NCBI RefSeq assembly: GCF_016907295.1
Contig: NZ_JAFBBR010000001.1
Span: 2,852,001-2,916,000 of the forward strand
Origin: Microbacterium dextranolyticum
GTDB lineage: Bacteria; Actinomycetota; Actinomycetes; Actinomycetales; Microbacteriaceae
Direction: 5' to 3'
Length of the DNA stretch: 64,000 bases
In this document: in pieces, positions 40,773 through 49,669 of the stretch
How positions within the stretch are numbered: the stretch's first letter is position 1
Layout of the letters: every line of letters begins with the position of its first letter
Translations under genes and position numbers: made by a program
Notes under the pieces: generated by a model
Seen by the model: only the letters and a program-made list of their open reading frames with translations
Database searches by the model: none
What the model was told of the DNA's origin: nothing

Positions 40773-41618
40773 CTACGCCTCGCGCGTGATCGTCACCCGT
40801 ACGTGCAGTTCGCTCTTGAAAGGGCCGGCGTACACACCGCGCAGCGGCGGCACGTCGTTGTAGTCGCGACCTCGCCCCACCAGGACGTGGCGGTCGCCGA
40901 TCTCGACGCGATTGGTGGGGTCGAACCCCTGCCATCCGCCCGTGAACCATTCGACCCAGGCGTGCGACTCGCCCGTCACGGCGACACCGACCTCGGGGTG
41001 CGCACTCGGGTGCAGATAGCCCGAGACGTACCGCGCCGGGATGCCGACCTCGCGCAGGGCACCGAGGGTGATGTGGGTGATGTCCTGGCACACGCCCTTG
41101 CGCTCGGTCCAGGCCTCGGCTCCCGTCGAGTGGACGCCGGTGATGCCGGGGACGTAGTGCATGGCATCCCCGATCGCCGTCGCGATCGCGAGCGCCGCGC
41201 TGCACGGGTCGTCGTGCTGGGACGCGATCGACCGGGCGATCTCGGCGACCTCGGGATGCGGGGCCGTGCGCGCCGTCTGCCCGAGCATCTCGACCGTCGC
41301 CACGGACCGACTCGCCTCGCGCTCGAGGTCGCTCCAGCCGAGATGACCGGATTCGATCGGTCGGGGTCGCACCTCGACGAGCGACCGCGCGGTGATCGCG
41401 AGCGAGGAATGCCCCGCGAGCACGTCGAACGCGGCCACGCGCGTGCCGAAGTAATCGGTGTAGTGGTTGACGCTCGTCGACGGCTCGATGTCGAGCTGCG
41501 AGCTCAGCACGAACTGGCTGTCGGTCGCGCCCGGCAGCATGCGCGCCTCGTTGTAGGAGGCGCCGACCTCGCCCCGGTACGAGAATCCGGTCGCGTGCTC
41601 GATCCGCAGGCGCATCAT
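40773..41618 (-). CDS. Transglutaminase-like cysteine protease-fold protein
   Basis: 281 aa, cytoplasmic. N-terminal domain (MMRLRIEHATGFSYRGEVG, then SYNEARMLPGATDSQ) is the bacterial transglutaminase N-terminal type; the core has the triad pieces RKGVCQDITHITLGALREVG (Cys), GESHAWVEWFTGGWQGFDPT (His, then Asp). Last gene of the conserved trio ATP-grasp / alpha-E / transglutaminase, whose products are thought to make or process a peptide or peptide-tagged protein (published genome-context prediction, not proven). ATG 41618 overlaps the alpha-E stop as ATGA. Confidence 0.9.
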   Translation of the reverse strand: MMRLRIEHATGFSYRGEVGASYNEARMLPGATDSQFVLSSQLDIEPSTSVNHYTDYFGTRVAAFDVLAGHSSLAITARSLVEVRPRPIESGHLGWSDLEREASRSVATVEMLGQTARTAPHPEVAEIARSIASQHDDPCSAALAIATAIGDAMHYVPGITGVHSTGAEAWTERKGVCQDITHITLGALREVGIPARYVSGYLHPSAHPEVGVAVTGESHAWVEWFTGGWQGFDPTNRVEIGDRHVLVGRGRDYNDVPPLRGVYAGPFKSELHVRVTITREA

Positions 41619-42547
41619 GAGGTCTCTCCGATCCAGCTGGGCTCGGCATGGGTGGGGAAGAAGCGATCGCGGATCGCCTCGGATGCCTGTCGCGTGACCT
41701 TCTGCACGCGCTCCATGTGCTCGGGCAGCTCGCTGAGGATCTCGTCGATGGGGCGGTACTCCAGATCGTTGCGGATACGGCCGAGTGCACGGAGGACCGT
41801 ATTGGAGTGGCCGACGCGGTCGGTGGCGGGGTCGATCGCACGCATGCATTCCTCGGCCCGCGTGATCGAGTGGATCACCGAGCGCGGGAAGAGCCGGTCG
41901 AGCAGCAGGAACTCCGCCGCGTTGGCCGCGCTCGGCATGCCGCGGTAGGTGCGCAGGTACGCCTCGTAAGCGCCGCACGAACGCAAGATCGTGGTCCACG
42001 ACGGGCCAGATGCCTCGGTGAGCGCCTTGGTCGCAAGGAGCCGAGCCGTCATGTCGGTGCGCTCGATCGAGCGGCCGAGGGTCAGGAACTGCCACGCCTC
42101 GTCACGACTCGTGGACGAGTCGGTGATCCCGACGGCGAGCGCGGACCGCTCGCGCACCCACTGGAAGAACTCGTGCACCTTCTCGTTGTTGATGCGACGC
42201 GGCATCCGCGAATAGGTCGTGTTGAGCGTCTCCCAGAGCTCCGTCGACACGATCTCGCGGGCCCGCCGGGCGTTCTCGCGGGAGGCCTGCACGGCGTAGG
42301 CGATGCTCGACGGGTTCGTCCGATCGACGGCGAGGCTGGTCAGCACGTCGCCGCGGGTGACGCGCGCGGTCTCATCGGAGGGGAAGGACCCCATCACTCC
42401 CATGAGCGACCGGCAGGCGGTGTCTTCGTCGATCCAGGGGTCCTCGAGCAGAAGCTGCAGGTGGACGTCGAGGATGCGCGCTGTCCCGTCGCTGCGCTCG
42501 ATGTAGCGCCCGATCCAGAACAGGCTCTCGGCGATACGGCTCAGCAC
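41615..42547 (-). CDS. Alpha-E domain protein
   Basis: 310-aa all-helical protein beginning MLSRIAESLFWIGRYIERSD, the typical alpha-E opening, followed by repeated helices (YAVQASRENARRAREIVSTE, WQFLTLGRSIERTDMTARLL). Biochemical role unknown; it is almost always encoded with a circularly permuted ATP-grasp protein and a transglutaminase-like protein and probably forms a complex with them. It overlaps both neighbours (7 bp with the ATP-grasp gene, 4 bp with the transglutaminase gene). Confidence 0.9.
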   Translation of the reverse strand: MLSRIAESLFWIGRYIERSDGTARILDVHLQLLLEDPWIDEDTACRSLMGVMGSFPSDETARVTRGDVLTSLAVDRTNPSSIAYAVQASRENARRAREIVSTELWETLNTTYSRMPRRINNEKVHEFFQWVRERSALAVGITDSSTSRDEAWQFLTLGRSIERTDMTARLLATKALTEASGPSWTTILRSCGAYEAYLRTYRGMPSAANAAEFLLLDRLFPRSVIHSITRAEECMRAIDPATDRVGHSNTVLRALGRIRNDLEYRPIDEILSELPEHMERVQKVTRQASEAIRDRFFPTHAEPSWIGETS

Positions 42548-44346
42548 GATCCCTCACCCCGCTCCTGCATCCCGCTCTGCGAGCCATGTCCCGATTTCTG
42601 CGGACCGTGTCCCGATCTCTGTCGGTTTCCGCTGGCCGAAGCGACAGAAAGTGGGACGCCCCCCGCCGGGGCGGGCGGTCCGGACTGCTGCTGTTGCTGC
42701 TGCTCCTGCTGTTCGGAGTGCGCCCGCGGCGGGTCCTGCGGCGAGTGCGCCTGCGGTGCCTGCGCGTCGTAGATGATCGGGATCGCCTCGGTGACGGATG
42801 CCTGATCGGCCACGAGCTCGGCGAGGCCGCCCGACCCGTGGATGCCGAGGGGACCGCGGCGGGGCGCGTCGCCACCGACGATCCAGGTGTCCTTCGAGCC
42901 ACCGCCCTGCGATGAGTTGACCACGAGCTGCCCCTCGGGCAGCGCGACCCGCGTCAATCCGCCCGGCAGCACCCAGACCTCGTCGCCGTTGTTGACGGCG
43001 AAGGGCCTCAGGTCGGCGTGGCGCGGCCGCATGCCGTCCTCGACGAGGGTCGGGATCGTCGAGAGCATGACGACCGGCTGGGCGATCCATCCGCGCGGGT
43101 CGGCGATGAGCTTTCCGCGCAGCGTCTCGAGCTCGGCCGGCGAGGCATCCGGCCCGACGACGAGTCCCTTGCCGCCCGAACCGTCGACGGGCTTGACGAC
43201 CAGTTCGTCGAGACGGTCGAGCACCTCTTCCAGCGCCTCGGGCTCTTCGAGCCGCCACGTGTCGACGTTCTTGAGCAACGGCTCCTCGGACAGGTAGTAG
43301 CGGATGAGGTCGGGAACGTAGGTGTACAGCAGCTTGTCGTCGGCGACGCCGTTGCCGACCGCGTTGGCGATCGTGACGTTGCCCAGGCGCGCGGCGAGCA
43401 TGAGCCCGGGGGCGCCGAGCATCGAGTCGGCACGGAACTGCAGCGGGTCGAGGAAGTCGTCGTCCACTCGGCGGTAGATGACGTCGACGCGCTTGAGCCC
43501 GCGCGTCGTGCGCATGAACACCTTGCCCCCGATGCACTGCAGGTCGCGCCCCTCGACGAGCTCGATGCCCATCAGTCGCGCGAGCAGCGTGTGCTCGAAG
43601 TACGCGGAGTTGTAGACGCCCGGCGTGAGCACGACGACGTTGGGGTCTTCGACCCCGGACGGGGCCGACGCGCGCAGTGCCTGCAGCAGCTTGTTGGGGT
43701 ACTCCCCGACCGGCTGCACCCGCATGGAGTGGAACAGTTCGGGAAGGGTCTGCGCCATGACCCGACGGTTCGAGATGACGTAGCTGACCCCCGAGGGCAC
43801 GCGCACGTTGTCTTCGAGCACGCGCATCTCGCCGTTCTCGTCGCGGATGAGGTCGATGCCGGCGACCTGGATGCGCACCCCGTTGGCCGAGTGGACACCG
43901 GCGGCCTGGCGGTAGAAATACTGGCTCGAAGCGATGAGCGCGGCCGGCAGCACGCCGTCGCGGACGCAGTGCTGCTGCCCGTAGGCGTCGTCGAGGAAGG
44001 CTTCGAGCGCCTTGACCCGCTGCTGCACGCCCTTCTCGACGCGGCTCCACTCGTCGTACTCGATGACGCGCGGCACGGCATCGAGCGGGAACGGCCGTTC
44101 CTCGCCCGCGAAGTCGAAGGTGACGCCCTGGGCGAGATACGAACTGGCGAGCGATTCGGTGCGTCCGCGAAGCTCCTCCTGCGTCAGCCGGGCGAGGGCC
44201 TGATACAGCTCGCGGTACGCGGGACGCGAGGGCGCGGAGTCGCCGGAGGACACCGCGTGCTCGAACATCTCGTCGAATGCCGGCACCCCCGACACGGTCT
44301 TTCGCGGTGCCGTCGCGGCGCCGTATCCGTCGAAGAGATCACCCAT
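42541..44346 (-). CDS. Circularly permuted ATP-grasp protein with Gln-rich tail
   Basis: 601 aa. Conserved region about residues 1-490: VPRVIEYDEWSRVEKGVQQR, VAGIDLIRDENGEMRVLEDN (metal/ATP acidic pair), VVVLTPGVYNSAYFEHTLLA, DVIYRRVDDDFLDPLQFRAD, NAVGNGVADDKLLYTYVPDL and VVKPVDGSGGKGLVVGPDA. This is the COG2308-type family predicted to ligate peptides. Residues about 500-601 form a low-complexity tail with a Gln run (QQEQQQQQQ) and Ser/Gly-rich segments, probably disordered and absent from most relatives. ATG 44346 lies 6 nt after TAGGCT. First gene of the trio. Confidence 0.9.
   Translation of the reverse strand: MGDLFDGYGAATAPRKTVSGVPAFDEMFEHAVSSGDSAPSRPAYRELYQALARLTQEELRGRTESLASSYLAQGVTFDFAGEERPFPLDAVPRVIEYDEWSRVEKGVQQRVKALEAFLDDAYGQQHCVRDGVLPAALIASSQYFYRQAAGVHSANGVRIQVAGIDLIRDENGEMRVLEDNVRVPSGVSYVISNRRVMAQTLPELFHSMRVQPVGEYPNKLLQALRASAPSGVEDPNVVVLTPGVYNSAYFEHTLLARLMGIELVEGRDLQCIGGKVFMRTTRGLKRVDVIYRRVDDDFLDPLQFRADSMLGAPGLMLAARLGNVTIANAVGNGVADDKLLYTYVPDLIRYYLSEEPLLKNVDTWRLEEPEALEEVLDRLDELVVKPVDGSGGKGLVVGPDASPAELETLRGKLIADPRGWIAQPVVMLSTIPTLVEDGMRPRHADLRPFAVNNGDEVWVLPGGLTRVALPEGQLVVNSSQGGGSKDTWIVGGDAPRRGPLGIHGSGGLAELVADQASVTEAIPIIYDAQAPQAHSPQDPPRAHSEQQEQQQQQQSGPPAPAGGVPLSVASASGNRQRSGHGPQKSGHGSQSGMQERGEGSC
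42684..42713. repeat. CTG-rich trinucleotide run inside the ATP-grasp tail
   Basis: About ten units of CTG/TTG/CTC on the plus strand, read as the Gln run in the minus-strand protein. A possible slippage site whose length may vary between strains. Confidence 0.6.
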
Positions 44347-44352
44347 GCAGCG

Positions 44353-44358
44353 AGCCTA
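44353..44358 (-). promoter_or_regulatory. -10 box of the ATP-grasp/alpha-E/transglutaminase operon
   Basis: TAGGCT on the minus strand, exactly 6 nt before ATG 44346. Confidence 0.55.
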
Positions 44359-44402
44359 GTGCGGGCCGTGTTTCGCGGATGTGTCGGATCTCGCACGGTT
44401 GT

Positions 44403-44408
44403 TAGGCT
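44403..44408 (+). promoter_or_regulatory. -10 box of the second ATP-grasp gene
   Basis: TAGGCT on the plus strand, about 31 nt before GTG 44440; the leader carries GAAAGG as a ribosome-binding site. The two divergent ATP-grasp operons have identical -10 boxes in a 93-bp gap. Confidence 0.45.
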
Positions 44409-44439
44409 GTGGCCACCGACCCCCGGCGAAAGGCCTCCT

Positions 44440-45651
44440 GTGCGCGTTCTGGTCACGAGCTCCCGCAACACGTTCGCCCTGGACATCGTCCGCAAGCTCG
44501 GCAGCCTCGGGCACGAGGTCCACGCCAGCGACACCTACGGCGGCGCGGTCGGAAGCCACTCGTCCTACCTGGCCGGTCACCTGGTGACCTCGTCGCCGCG
44601 GTTCGCGACGGATGCCTTCGTCGCCGAGATCTCCGACTACGTCGCCGAGCACGGGATCGAGCTGATCATCCCCACGTTCGAGGAGGTGTTCTACCTCGCC
44701 GCGCGCGCGGCCGAGCTGCCCGCCGGCGTGCGCGTGTACGCCGGCAGCTTCGCCGATCTCGCACGTCTGCACGACAAGGCCAGCTTCCAGCGACTGGCGC
44801 AGGATGCCGGGGTCCCGATCCCCGAAACGGTCGTCGCCACGAGCCCCGCCGAGCTGAAGGATGCCACGGCGCGCTTTCCGCGGTACTTCGCCCGAGCCGC
44901 GTTCTCCCGCGGCGGCGTGGGTCTGCTCACCAACACGGGCCCGCTCGCCGGTGCGGTCTCGATCGACGACTGCGTCCCCACACCCGATCAGCCCTGGCTC
45001 GTCCAGCCGTACGTCGACGGGCCGATGGTCTGCTCGTACAGCACGATCGTCGACGGCCGGGTGACCGCGCACTGCACCTACACCGCCCCCGAGCAGTGGC
45101 ACCACAGCACGGCGATCGCCTTCCTCGCCGTCGACAGCACCGACACGCTCGCCTACGCGCAGCGGATCGTCGACCGGCTGGACCCCTCGTTCACCGGACA
45201 GCTGTCGTTCGACTTCATCGACACCGGCGAGGGTCTGCGCATCATCGAATGCAACCCCCGCCCGACGAACGGCGTGATCCTGCTCGAGGCCGAGGGCTTC
45301 GCACGCGCCCTCGTCGGCGAGGTCGAGACGACGGTCGTCGCCGCGCCGGGCACCGAGCGCGAGATCACGCTCGCCGTGCTGGCCGACTGCTTCACCGAGC
45401 CCCTGTCGCACCTGAAGACGTCCCTGCACGATCTGCTGCACGTGCGGGACGTCGATGCCGGCTGGCACGACTCGCTCGCCATGCTGTGGAGCCCCGCATC
45501 GATCGTCCACGGGGCGAAGATCGAGCACGGTTCGCGCACCGAGATCCTCAAGGCGCTCGGCGACGACATCGTCTGGAACGGAGAACCGATCGACGGCATG
45601 AGCGTCGCCGATGCGGCCGCCCTCGAGGCCGTGCACGCGGGACGGGTCTGA
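44440..45651 (+). CDS. ATP-grasp domain ligase
   Basis: 403 aa. N-terminal Rossmann-like domain VRVLVTSSRNTFALDIVRKL, then ELIIPTFEEVFYLAARAAEL; ATP-grasp core HDKASFQRLAQDAGVPIPE, FPRYFARAAFSRGGVGLL, LSFDFIDTGEGLRIIECNPR (metal-binding Glu/Asn) and PTNGVILLEA. Carbamoyl-phosphate-synthase/biotin-carboxylase-like ATP-grasp, probably joining a carboxylate to an amine; partners unknown. Start GTG 44440 because the fold begins at once and an SD-like GAAAGG precedes it. Divergent from, and perhaps functionally tied to, the permuted ATP-grasp operon. Confidence 0.85.
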   Translation: MRVLVTSSRNTFALDIVRKLGSLGHEVHASDTYGGAVGSHSSYLAGHLVTSSPRFATDAFVAEISDYVAEHGIELIIPTFEEVFYLAARAAELPAGVRVYAGSFADLARLHDKASFQRLAQDAGVPIPETVVATSPAELKDATARFPRYFARAAFSRGGVGLLTNTGPLAGAVSIDDCVPTPDQPWLVQPYVDGPMVCSYSTIVDGRVTAHCTYTAPEQWHHSTAIAFLAVDSTDTLAYAQRIVDRLDPSFTGQLSFDFIDTGEGLRIIECNPRPTNGVILLEAEGFARALVGEVETTVVAAPGTEREITLAVLADCFTEPLSHLKTSLHDLLHVRDVDAGWHDSLAMLWSPASIVHGAKIEHGSRTEILKALGDDIVWNGEPIDGMSVADAAALEAVHAGRV

Positions 45652-45663
45652 GTCCCCCGGAGC

Positions 45664-46824
45664 TCAGTCGGGGAGAATCCCGTCGATGCGGGCGAGCGCG
45701 CCGAGCACGGCGGGAAGCCGTGCCGACCATCCGCGCAGCGGAAGCCGGTCAAGAGCGTCCTGCTCGGCGGGCAGCCGATGGTGGCGACCCGCGACGAGGC
45801 GGCGCACGGCGTTCAGCAGGGCGATCGGGTGCGTGTCGAGAGCGCTGTGTCCGTTGTGCAGGCGCACGAGCACCCCGCCGGGCGAGGATGCCACCACGCG
45901 CTCCGCGATGACGGGCGGCGTCCGCAGATCGCGGTCGCCGGCGAGGGCGACCAGCGGCCCGTCGAACGCCGGGAGGGCGGAGAAGTCGTCGGGCGCTCCC
46001 TCGAACGCCGGGAAGCGGTCGGCCAGAGGCGCGTAGGTGAGAGCCGGGTCCAGCGGGCCGCCGTCGGCGGGTGCGCCGTAACCGAGCTCGCGGAAGCCGA
46101 TCGCGCCGACGAGGTCGAACTCGTACACCCCGGGAATCCGCGCGATCGAGGCATCCCGCGTCGCGTAGGCGCTCGCCACACGCCACGCGAGACCGCTGCG
46201 CCCCTCGGCGCGACGGCGCACCAGCGGCTCGACGAGCGCGCGACCGCCGAGCTCGTACGCGGCGCGTGCGACGTCGAGCAGCGTGCGCTCGTCGACACCA
46301 CGCCGGGCGAGCGTGCGGATGTCCGCCGACAGCCGGTCGCCGCCGTCCCAGAACAGCCCGCGCAGCGCCCGTCGCTCGATCTCGATGTCGGCCGGCGAGC
46401 GCAGCGCCGAATCCAGCAGGAGCCCCGCGACGCGATCGGGGCGGCGCGCCGCGAGGGCGGCGGCGAGGTAGCTGCCGTAGGAGGATCCCACGACGAAGGC
46501 GCGGTCGACACGCTCGTGATCGAGCACCGCGACGAGGTCGTCGAGCACGAGGTCGATCCGCATCGCCGTGAGCGGCAGATCGCGGCCGGCGAGGTCGTGG
46601 CGCGACCGGCCGACACCGCGGTGCTCGACCATCAGCAGGTCAAGGCCGCCCTGCGCCGCCCACCGACGGAGACCGCGATACGGCACGAGGGAGGCGAGAC
46701 CGGGGCCGCCGGGGATCACGAGGACGGGCGTCGCGGTGCGCGGCCCCGAGCGCACGAACGTCAGATCGAACGCCGGACCGTTCGCACCTGCGCGCCGGCG
46801 GACCGTCAGGACCTGCTCGCTCAT
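45664..46824 (-). CDS. Alpha/beta-hydrolase, proline iminopeptidase-like
   Basis: 386 aa. LVIPGGPGLASLVPYRGLRR (the GGPG oxyanion motif of proline iminopeptidases), LLMVEHRGVGRSRHDLAG, VVGSSYGSYLAAALAARRPD (nucleophile Ser), LVALAGDRDLRTPPVIAE (acid) and RLHNGHSALDTHP (His). Likely an aminopeptidase or esterase. ATG 46824 has AGGGGGAG 6 nt upstream; eight extra residues from an in-frame ATG at 46848 are less likely. Convergent with the ATP-grasp gene by 12 bp. A peptidase beside peptide-ligase genes could be meaningful or accidental. Confidence 0.85.
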   Translation of the reverse strand: MSEQVLTVRRRAGANGPAFDLTFVRSGPRTATPVLVIPGGPGLASLVPYRGLRRWAAQGGLDLLMVEHRGVGRSRHDLAGRDLPLTAMRIDLVLDDLVAVLDHERVDRAFVVGSSYGSYLAAALAARRPDRVAGLLLDSALRSPADIEIERRALRGLFWDGGDRLSADIRTLARRGVDERTLLDVARAAYELGGRALVEPLVRRRAEGRSGLAWRVASAYATRDASIARIPGVYEFDLVGAIGFRELGYGAPADGGPLDPALTYAPLADRFPAFEGAPDDFSALPAFDGPLVALAGDRDLRTPPVIAERVVASSPGGVLVRLHNGHSALDTHPIALLNAVRRLVAGRHHRLPAEQDALDRLPLRGWSARLPAVLGALARIDGILPD

Positions 46825-46867
46825 CACGACTCCCCCTGTCATCGGCACACCCAGGCGCAGCCGGGCT

Positions 46868-46873
46868 TAGGCT
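46868..46873 (+). promoter_or_regulatory. -10 box of the molybdoenzyme gene (leaderless)
   Basis: TAGGCT exactly 6 nt before GTG 46880. Confidence 0.55.
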
Positions 46874-46879
46874 TCGCAT

Positions 46880-48445
46880 GTGGCGCCGACGATTCGAGCA
46901 TTCCACACCGACGGGGCCCTCGCGGGCGTGGCATCCGTCGCCCTCGGCGCGGGTCTGGGTGAGCTCGTCGGTGCGCTCGTGGGCGGCAGCCCCGTCGCGG
47001 CCGTCGGATCGGTTCTCATCGATCTGGCTCCGCCGTGGGGCAAAGACCTCGCGATCTCACTTTTCGGCACCGGCGACAAGGCGGCGCTCATCGCGGCCGT
47101 CGCGATCGTGCTGCTGCTCGTGGGCGCCGCAACGGGCCTGCTCGCGCGCCGTTCGGTCGCCGGCGCGCAGACGGTCGTCGTCGTCGCGGGTCTGCTCGGC
47201 GTGGGGGCTGCGGTCTCGCGGGCTGATGCGAGCACCCTCGCCGCGGCACCACCCGTCGTCGGCGCCGCCGTGACGCTCCTCGCCCTGCACCTGCTCCTGC
47301 GTCGCGCGACCGCGTCACCGGCGCCGGTCTCCGGCCCCGTCCCGGCATCCCCGCCGCCGTCCGAGGGCGTGGGGCACCACGCGAGCCGCCGGGAGTTCCT
47401 CGTCTGGACGACCGGAGCGGCGGCGGCCGGGCTCCTCGCCGCCGCGGGCGGCTGGGCGCTGCGCGCCGGCTCCCGCGCCGTCGATGCCGTGCGCACCGCG
47501 ATCGCGCTCCCCCGGGCACCCGTTCCGGTCGTGGTTCCGGCGACGGCGGACCTCGGCATCACGGGACTCGCCCCCGTCCTCACGCCCACCGCCGACTTCT
47601 ACCGCATCGACACGGCACTCGCTCCGCCGCAGATCGATCCCGCGACCTGGCGCCTGCGCATCCACGGACTCGTCGACCGCGAGGTCGAGATCGGCTGGGA
47701 CGAGCTGCTCGCCCTGCCGCTGGAAGAGAGCGTCACGACGCTCACGTGCGTGTCGAACGAGGTCGGCGGCGACCTCGTCGGCACGGCCCGGTGGCTCGGC
47801 TACCCCATCCGGCACCTGCTCGCGCAGGCCGGCGTGCACGCCGACGCCGACATGGTCCTCTCCACCTCGGCCGACGGTTTCACGGCGGGCACGCCTCTGG
47901 AGACCCTCACCGACGAGCGCAACGCGATCCTCGCCGTCGGCATGAACGGTGAGCCCTTGCCGATCGCGCACGGCTTCCCCGTGCGGATGGTCGTACCCGG
48001 GCTCTACGGCTACGTCTCGGCGACGAAGTGGGTGACCGACCTCGAGGTGACGCGATTCGCCGATGCCGAGGGCTACTGGATCTCGCGCGGCTGGGCGGCG
48101 CGCGGACCGATCAAGCTCGCGAGCCGCATCGACGTGCCCCGCCGCGGGGCGGCCGTGACGGCCGGCGAGACGGTCATCGCGGGCGTCGCCTGGCAGCAGC
48201 ACGTCGGCGTGCGGGGCGTGCAGGTGCGCATCGACGACGGCGAATGGCAGGATGCCGCGCTCGCCACCGCGATCTCGGACGACACCTGGGTGCAGTGGTC
48301 GCTGCCGTGGCGGGCGAGCGCCGGGCGGCACACCCTGACGGCCCGGGCGATCGGCGTCGACGGCACGCCGCAGACGCAGGATGCCGCGCCGCCCGCCCCG
48401 GACGGGGCGACCGGCTGGCCGAGCGTCGCCGTGACCGTCGCTTGA
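46880..48445 (+). CDS. Membrane-anchored sulfite-oxidase-like molybdopterin oxidoreductase
   Basis: 521 aa. Residues about 13-140 contain four hydrophobic helices (for example LIAAVAIVLLLVGAATGLLA). Then SRREFLVW at 169-176, a Tat twin-arginine motif, precedes a fifth helix (TTGAAAAGLLAAAGGWALR). The exported part has the sulfite-oxidase fold: FYRIDTALAPPQIDPATWRL, TTLTCVSNEVGGDLVGTARW with Mo-ligand Cys290, and FPVRMVVPGLYGYVSATKWV; a C-terminal Mo-cofactor dimerisation (Ig-like) domain follows. Electron donor substrate unknown. GTG 46880 is supported by the -10 spacing. Stop is adjacent to the convergent rocD stop. Confidence 0.88.
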   Translation: MAPTIRAFHTDGALAGVASVALGAGLGELVGALVGGSPVAAVGSVLIDLAPPWGKDLAISLFGTGDKAALIAAVAIVLLLVGAATGLLARRSVAGAQTVVVVAGLLGVGAAVSRADASTLAAAPPVVGAAVTLLALHLLLRRATASPAPVSGPVPASPPPSEGVGHHASRREFLVWTTGAAAAGLLAAAGGWALRAGSRAVDAVRTAIALPRAPVPVVVPATADLGITGLAPVLTPTADFYRIDTALAPPQIDPATWRLRIHGLVDREVEIGWDELLALPLEESVTTLTCVSNEVGGDLVGTARWLGYPIRHLLAQAGVHADADMVLSTSADGFTAGTPLETLTDERNAILAVGMNGEPLPIAHGFPVRMVVPGLYGYVSATKWVTDLEVTRFADAEGYWISRGWAARGPIKLASRIDVPRRGAAVTAGETVIAGVAWQQHVGVRGVQVRIDDGEWQDAALATAISDDTWVQWSLPWRASAGRHTLTARAIGVDGTPQTQDAAPPAPDGATGWPSVAVTVA

Positions 48446-49669
48446 TCAGGCGGCGAGGACGAGCCGCAGCTGCTCCACGGCCCAGTCGAGCTCGGTGGCG
48501 CGCACGACAAGCGGCGGGGCGATGCGGATCGTCTGGCCGTGGGTGTCCTTCACGAGCACGCCGCGGGCGAGCAGACGCTCCGCGACCTCGCGGCCGGAGC
48601 CGTGCGCCGGGTCGATGTCGACGCCTGCCCACAGGCCCGCGACCCGCGTCGCGGTGACGCCGTGCCCGACGAGCGCGTCGAGGGCTCCGGCGAGGTGCTC
48701 GCCGAGGGCCTGCGCCCGGGTCTGGAACTCGCCCGACGCGAGCATCTCGACCACCTGCAGCCCGACGGCGCAGGCCAGCGGGTTGCCGCCGAACGTCGAG
48801 CCGTGCTCACCCGGACGGATCACCCCGAGGACGTCCCTGTCCGCGACCACGGCGGACAGGGGCACGATGCCTCCGCCGAGCGCCTTGCCGAGCAGATAGA
48901 CGTCCGGCACGACTCCCTCGCGCTCGCACGCGAAGGTGGTGCCGACGCGGCCGAGCCCCGATTGGATCTCGTCGGCGATGAACAGGACGTTCTCCCGGTC
49001 GCAGATCTCGCGGAGCGCCCGCAGGTACCCCTCCGGGGGGACGATGACGCCGGCCTCGCCCTGGATCGGCTCGACGAGCACCGCGGCGGTGTCGGCGTCG
49101 ATCGCGGCGGCGACGGCTGCGGCATCCCCGAACGGCACCGTCACGAACCCGGGCGCGAACGGACCGAACCCGTCACGGGCCTGCGGGTCGTCGCTGAAGC
49201 CGACGATCGTCGTCGTCCGCCCGTGGAAGTTGCCGCCGGCGACGATGATCTTCGCCCGCCCGTCGGCGACGCCCTTGCTGCGGTAGGCCCACGCCCGCGC
49301 CAGCTTGATCCCGGTTTCGACGGCTTCGGCGCCGGTGTTCATCGGCAGCACGAGCTCCTTGCCGCACAGCGCCGCCAGCGCCGCGGCGAAGGGGCCCAGC
49401 CGGTCGTTGTGGAACGCGCGACTGGTGAGGGTCACCCGACCCAGCTGCTCGGTGGCGGCGGCCAGAAGCGCGGGATGCCGGTGTCCGAAATTGAGCGCCG
49501 AGTACGCCGAGAGGAGGTCGAGGTACCGCTTGCCCTCCACATCCGTCACCCACGCGCCCTCGGCGCGCGCCACGACGACCGGCAGCGGGTGGTAGTTGTG
49601 GGCGACGTGCGCGTCCGCGACGGCGATCGCGGCCGTCATCGGGTCGTCGGGGGTGATGGGTGCGGTCAT
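48446..49669 (-). CDS. rocD: Ornithine aminotransferase
   Basis: 407 aa, PLP class III aminotransferase that converts ornithine plus 2-oxoglutarate to glutamate semialdehyde and glutamate. HNYHPLPVVVARAEGAWVTD and RYLDLLSAYSALNFGHRHPA are typical ornithine-transaminase openings; LPMNTGAEAVETGIKLARAW, GNFHGRTTTIVGFS, FIADEIQSGLGRVG and LLGKALGGGIVPLSAV (PLP Lys) follow. ATG 49669 overlaps the ddaH stop (ATGA). With putA downstream in the region it feeds arginine carbon into glutamate. Confidence 0.94.
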   Translation of the reverse strand: MTAPITPDDPMTAAIAVADAHVAHNYHPLPVVVARAEGAWVTDVEGKRYLDLLSAYSALNFGHRHPALLAAATEQLGRVTLTSRAFHNDRLGPFAAALAALCGKELVLPMNTGAEAVETGIKLARAWAYRSKGVADGRAKIIVAGGNFHGRTTTIVGFSDDPQARDGFGPFAPGFVTVPFGDAAAVAAAIDADTAAVLVEPIQGEAGVIVPPEGYLRALREICDRENVLFIADEIQSGLGRVGTTFACEREGVVPDVYLLGKALGGGIVPLSAVVADRDVLGVIRPGEHGSTFGGNPLACAVGLQVVEMLASGEFQTRAQALGEHLAGALDALVGHGVTATRVAGLWAGVDIDPAHGSGREVAERLLARGVLVKDTHGQTIRIAPPLVVRATELDWAVEQLRLVLAA

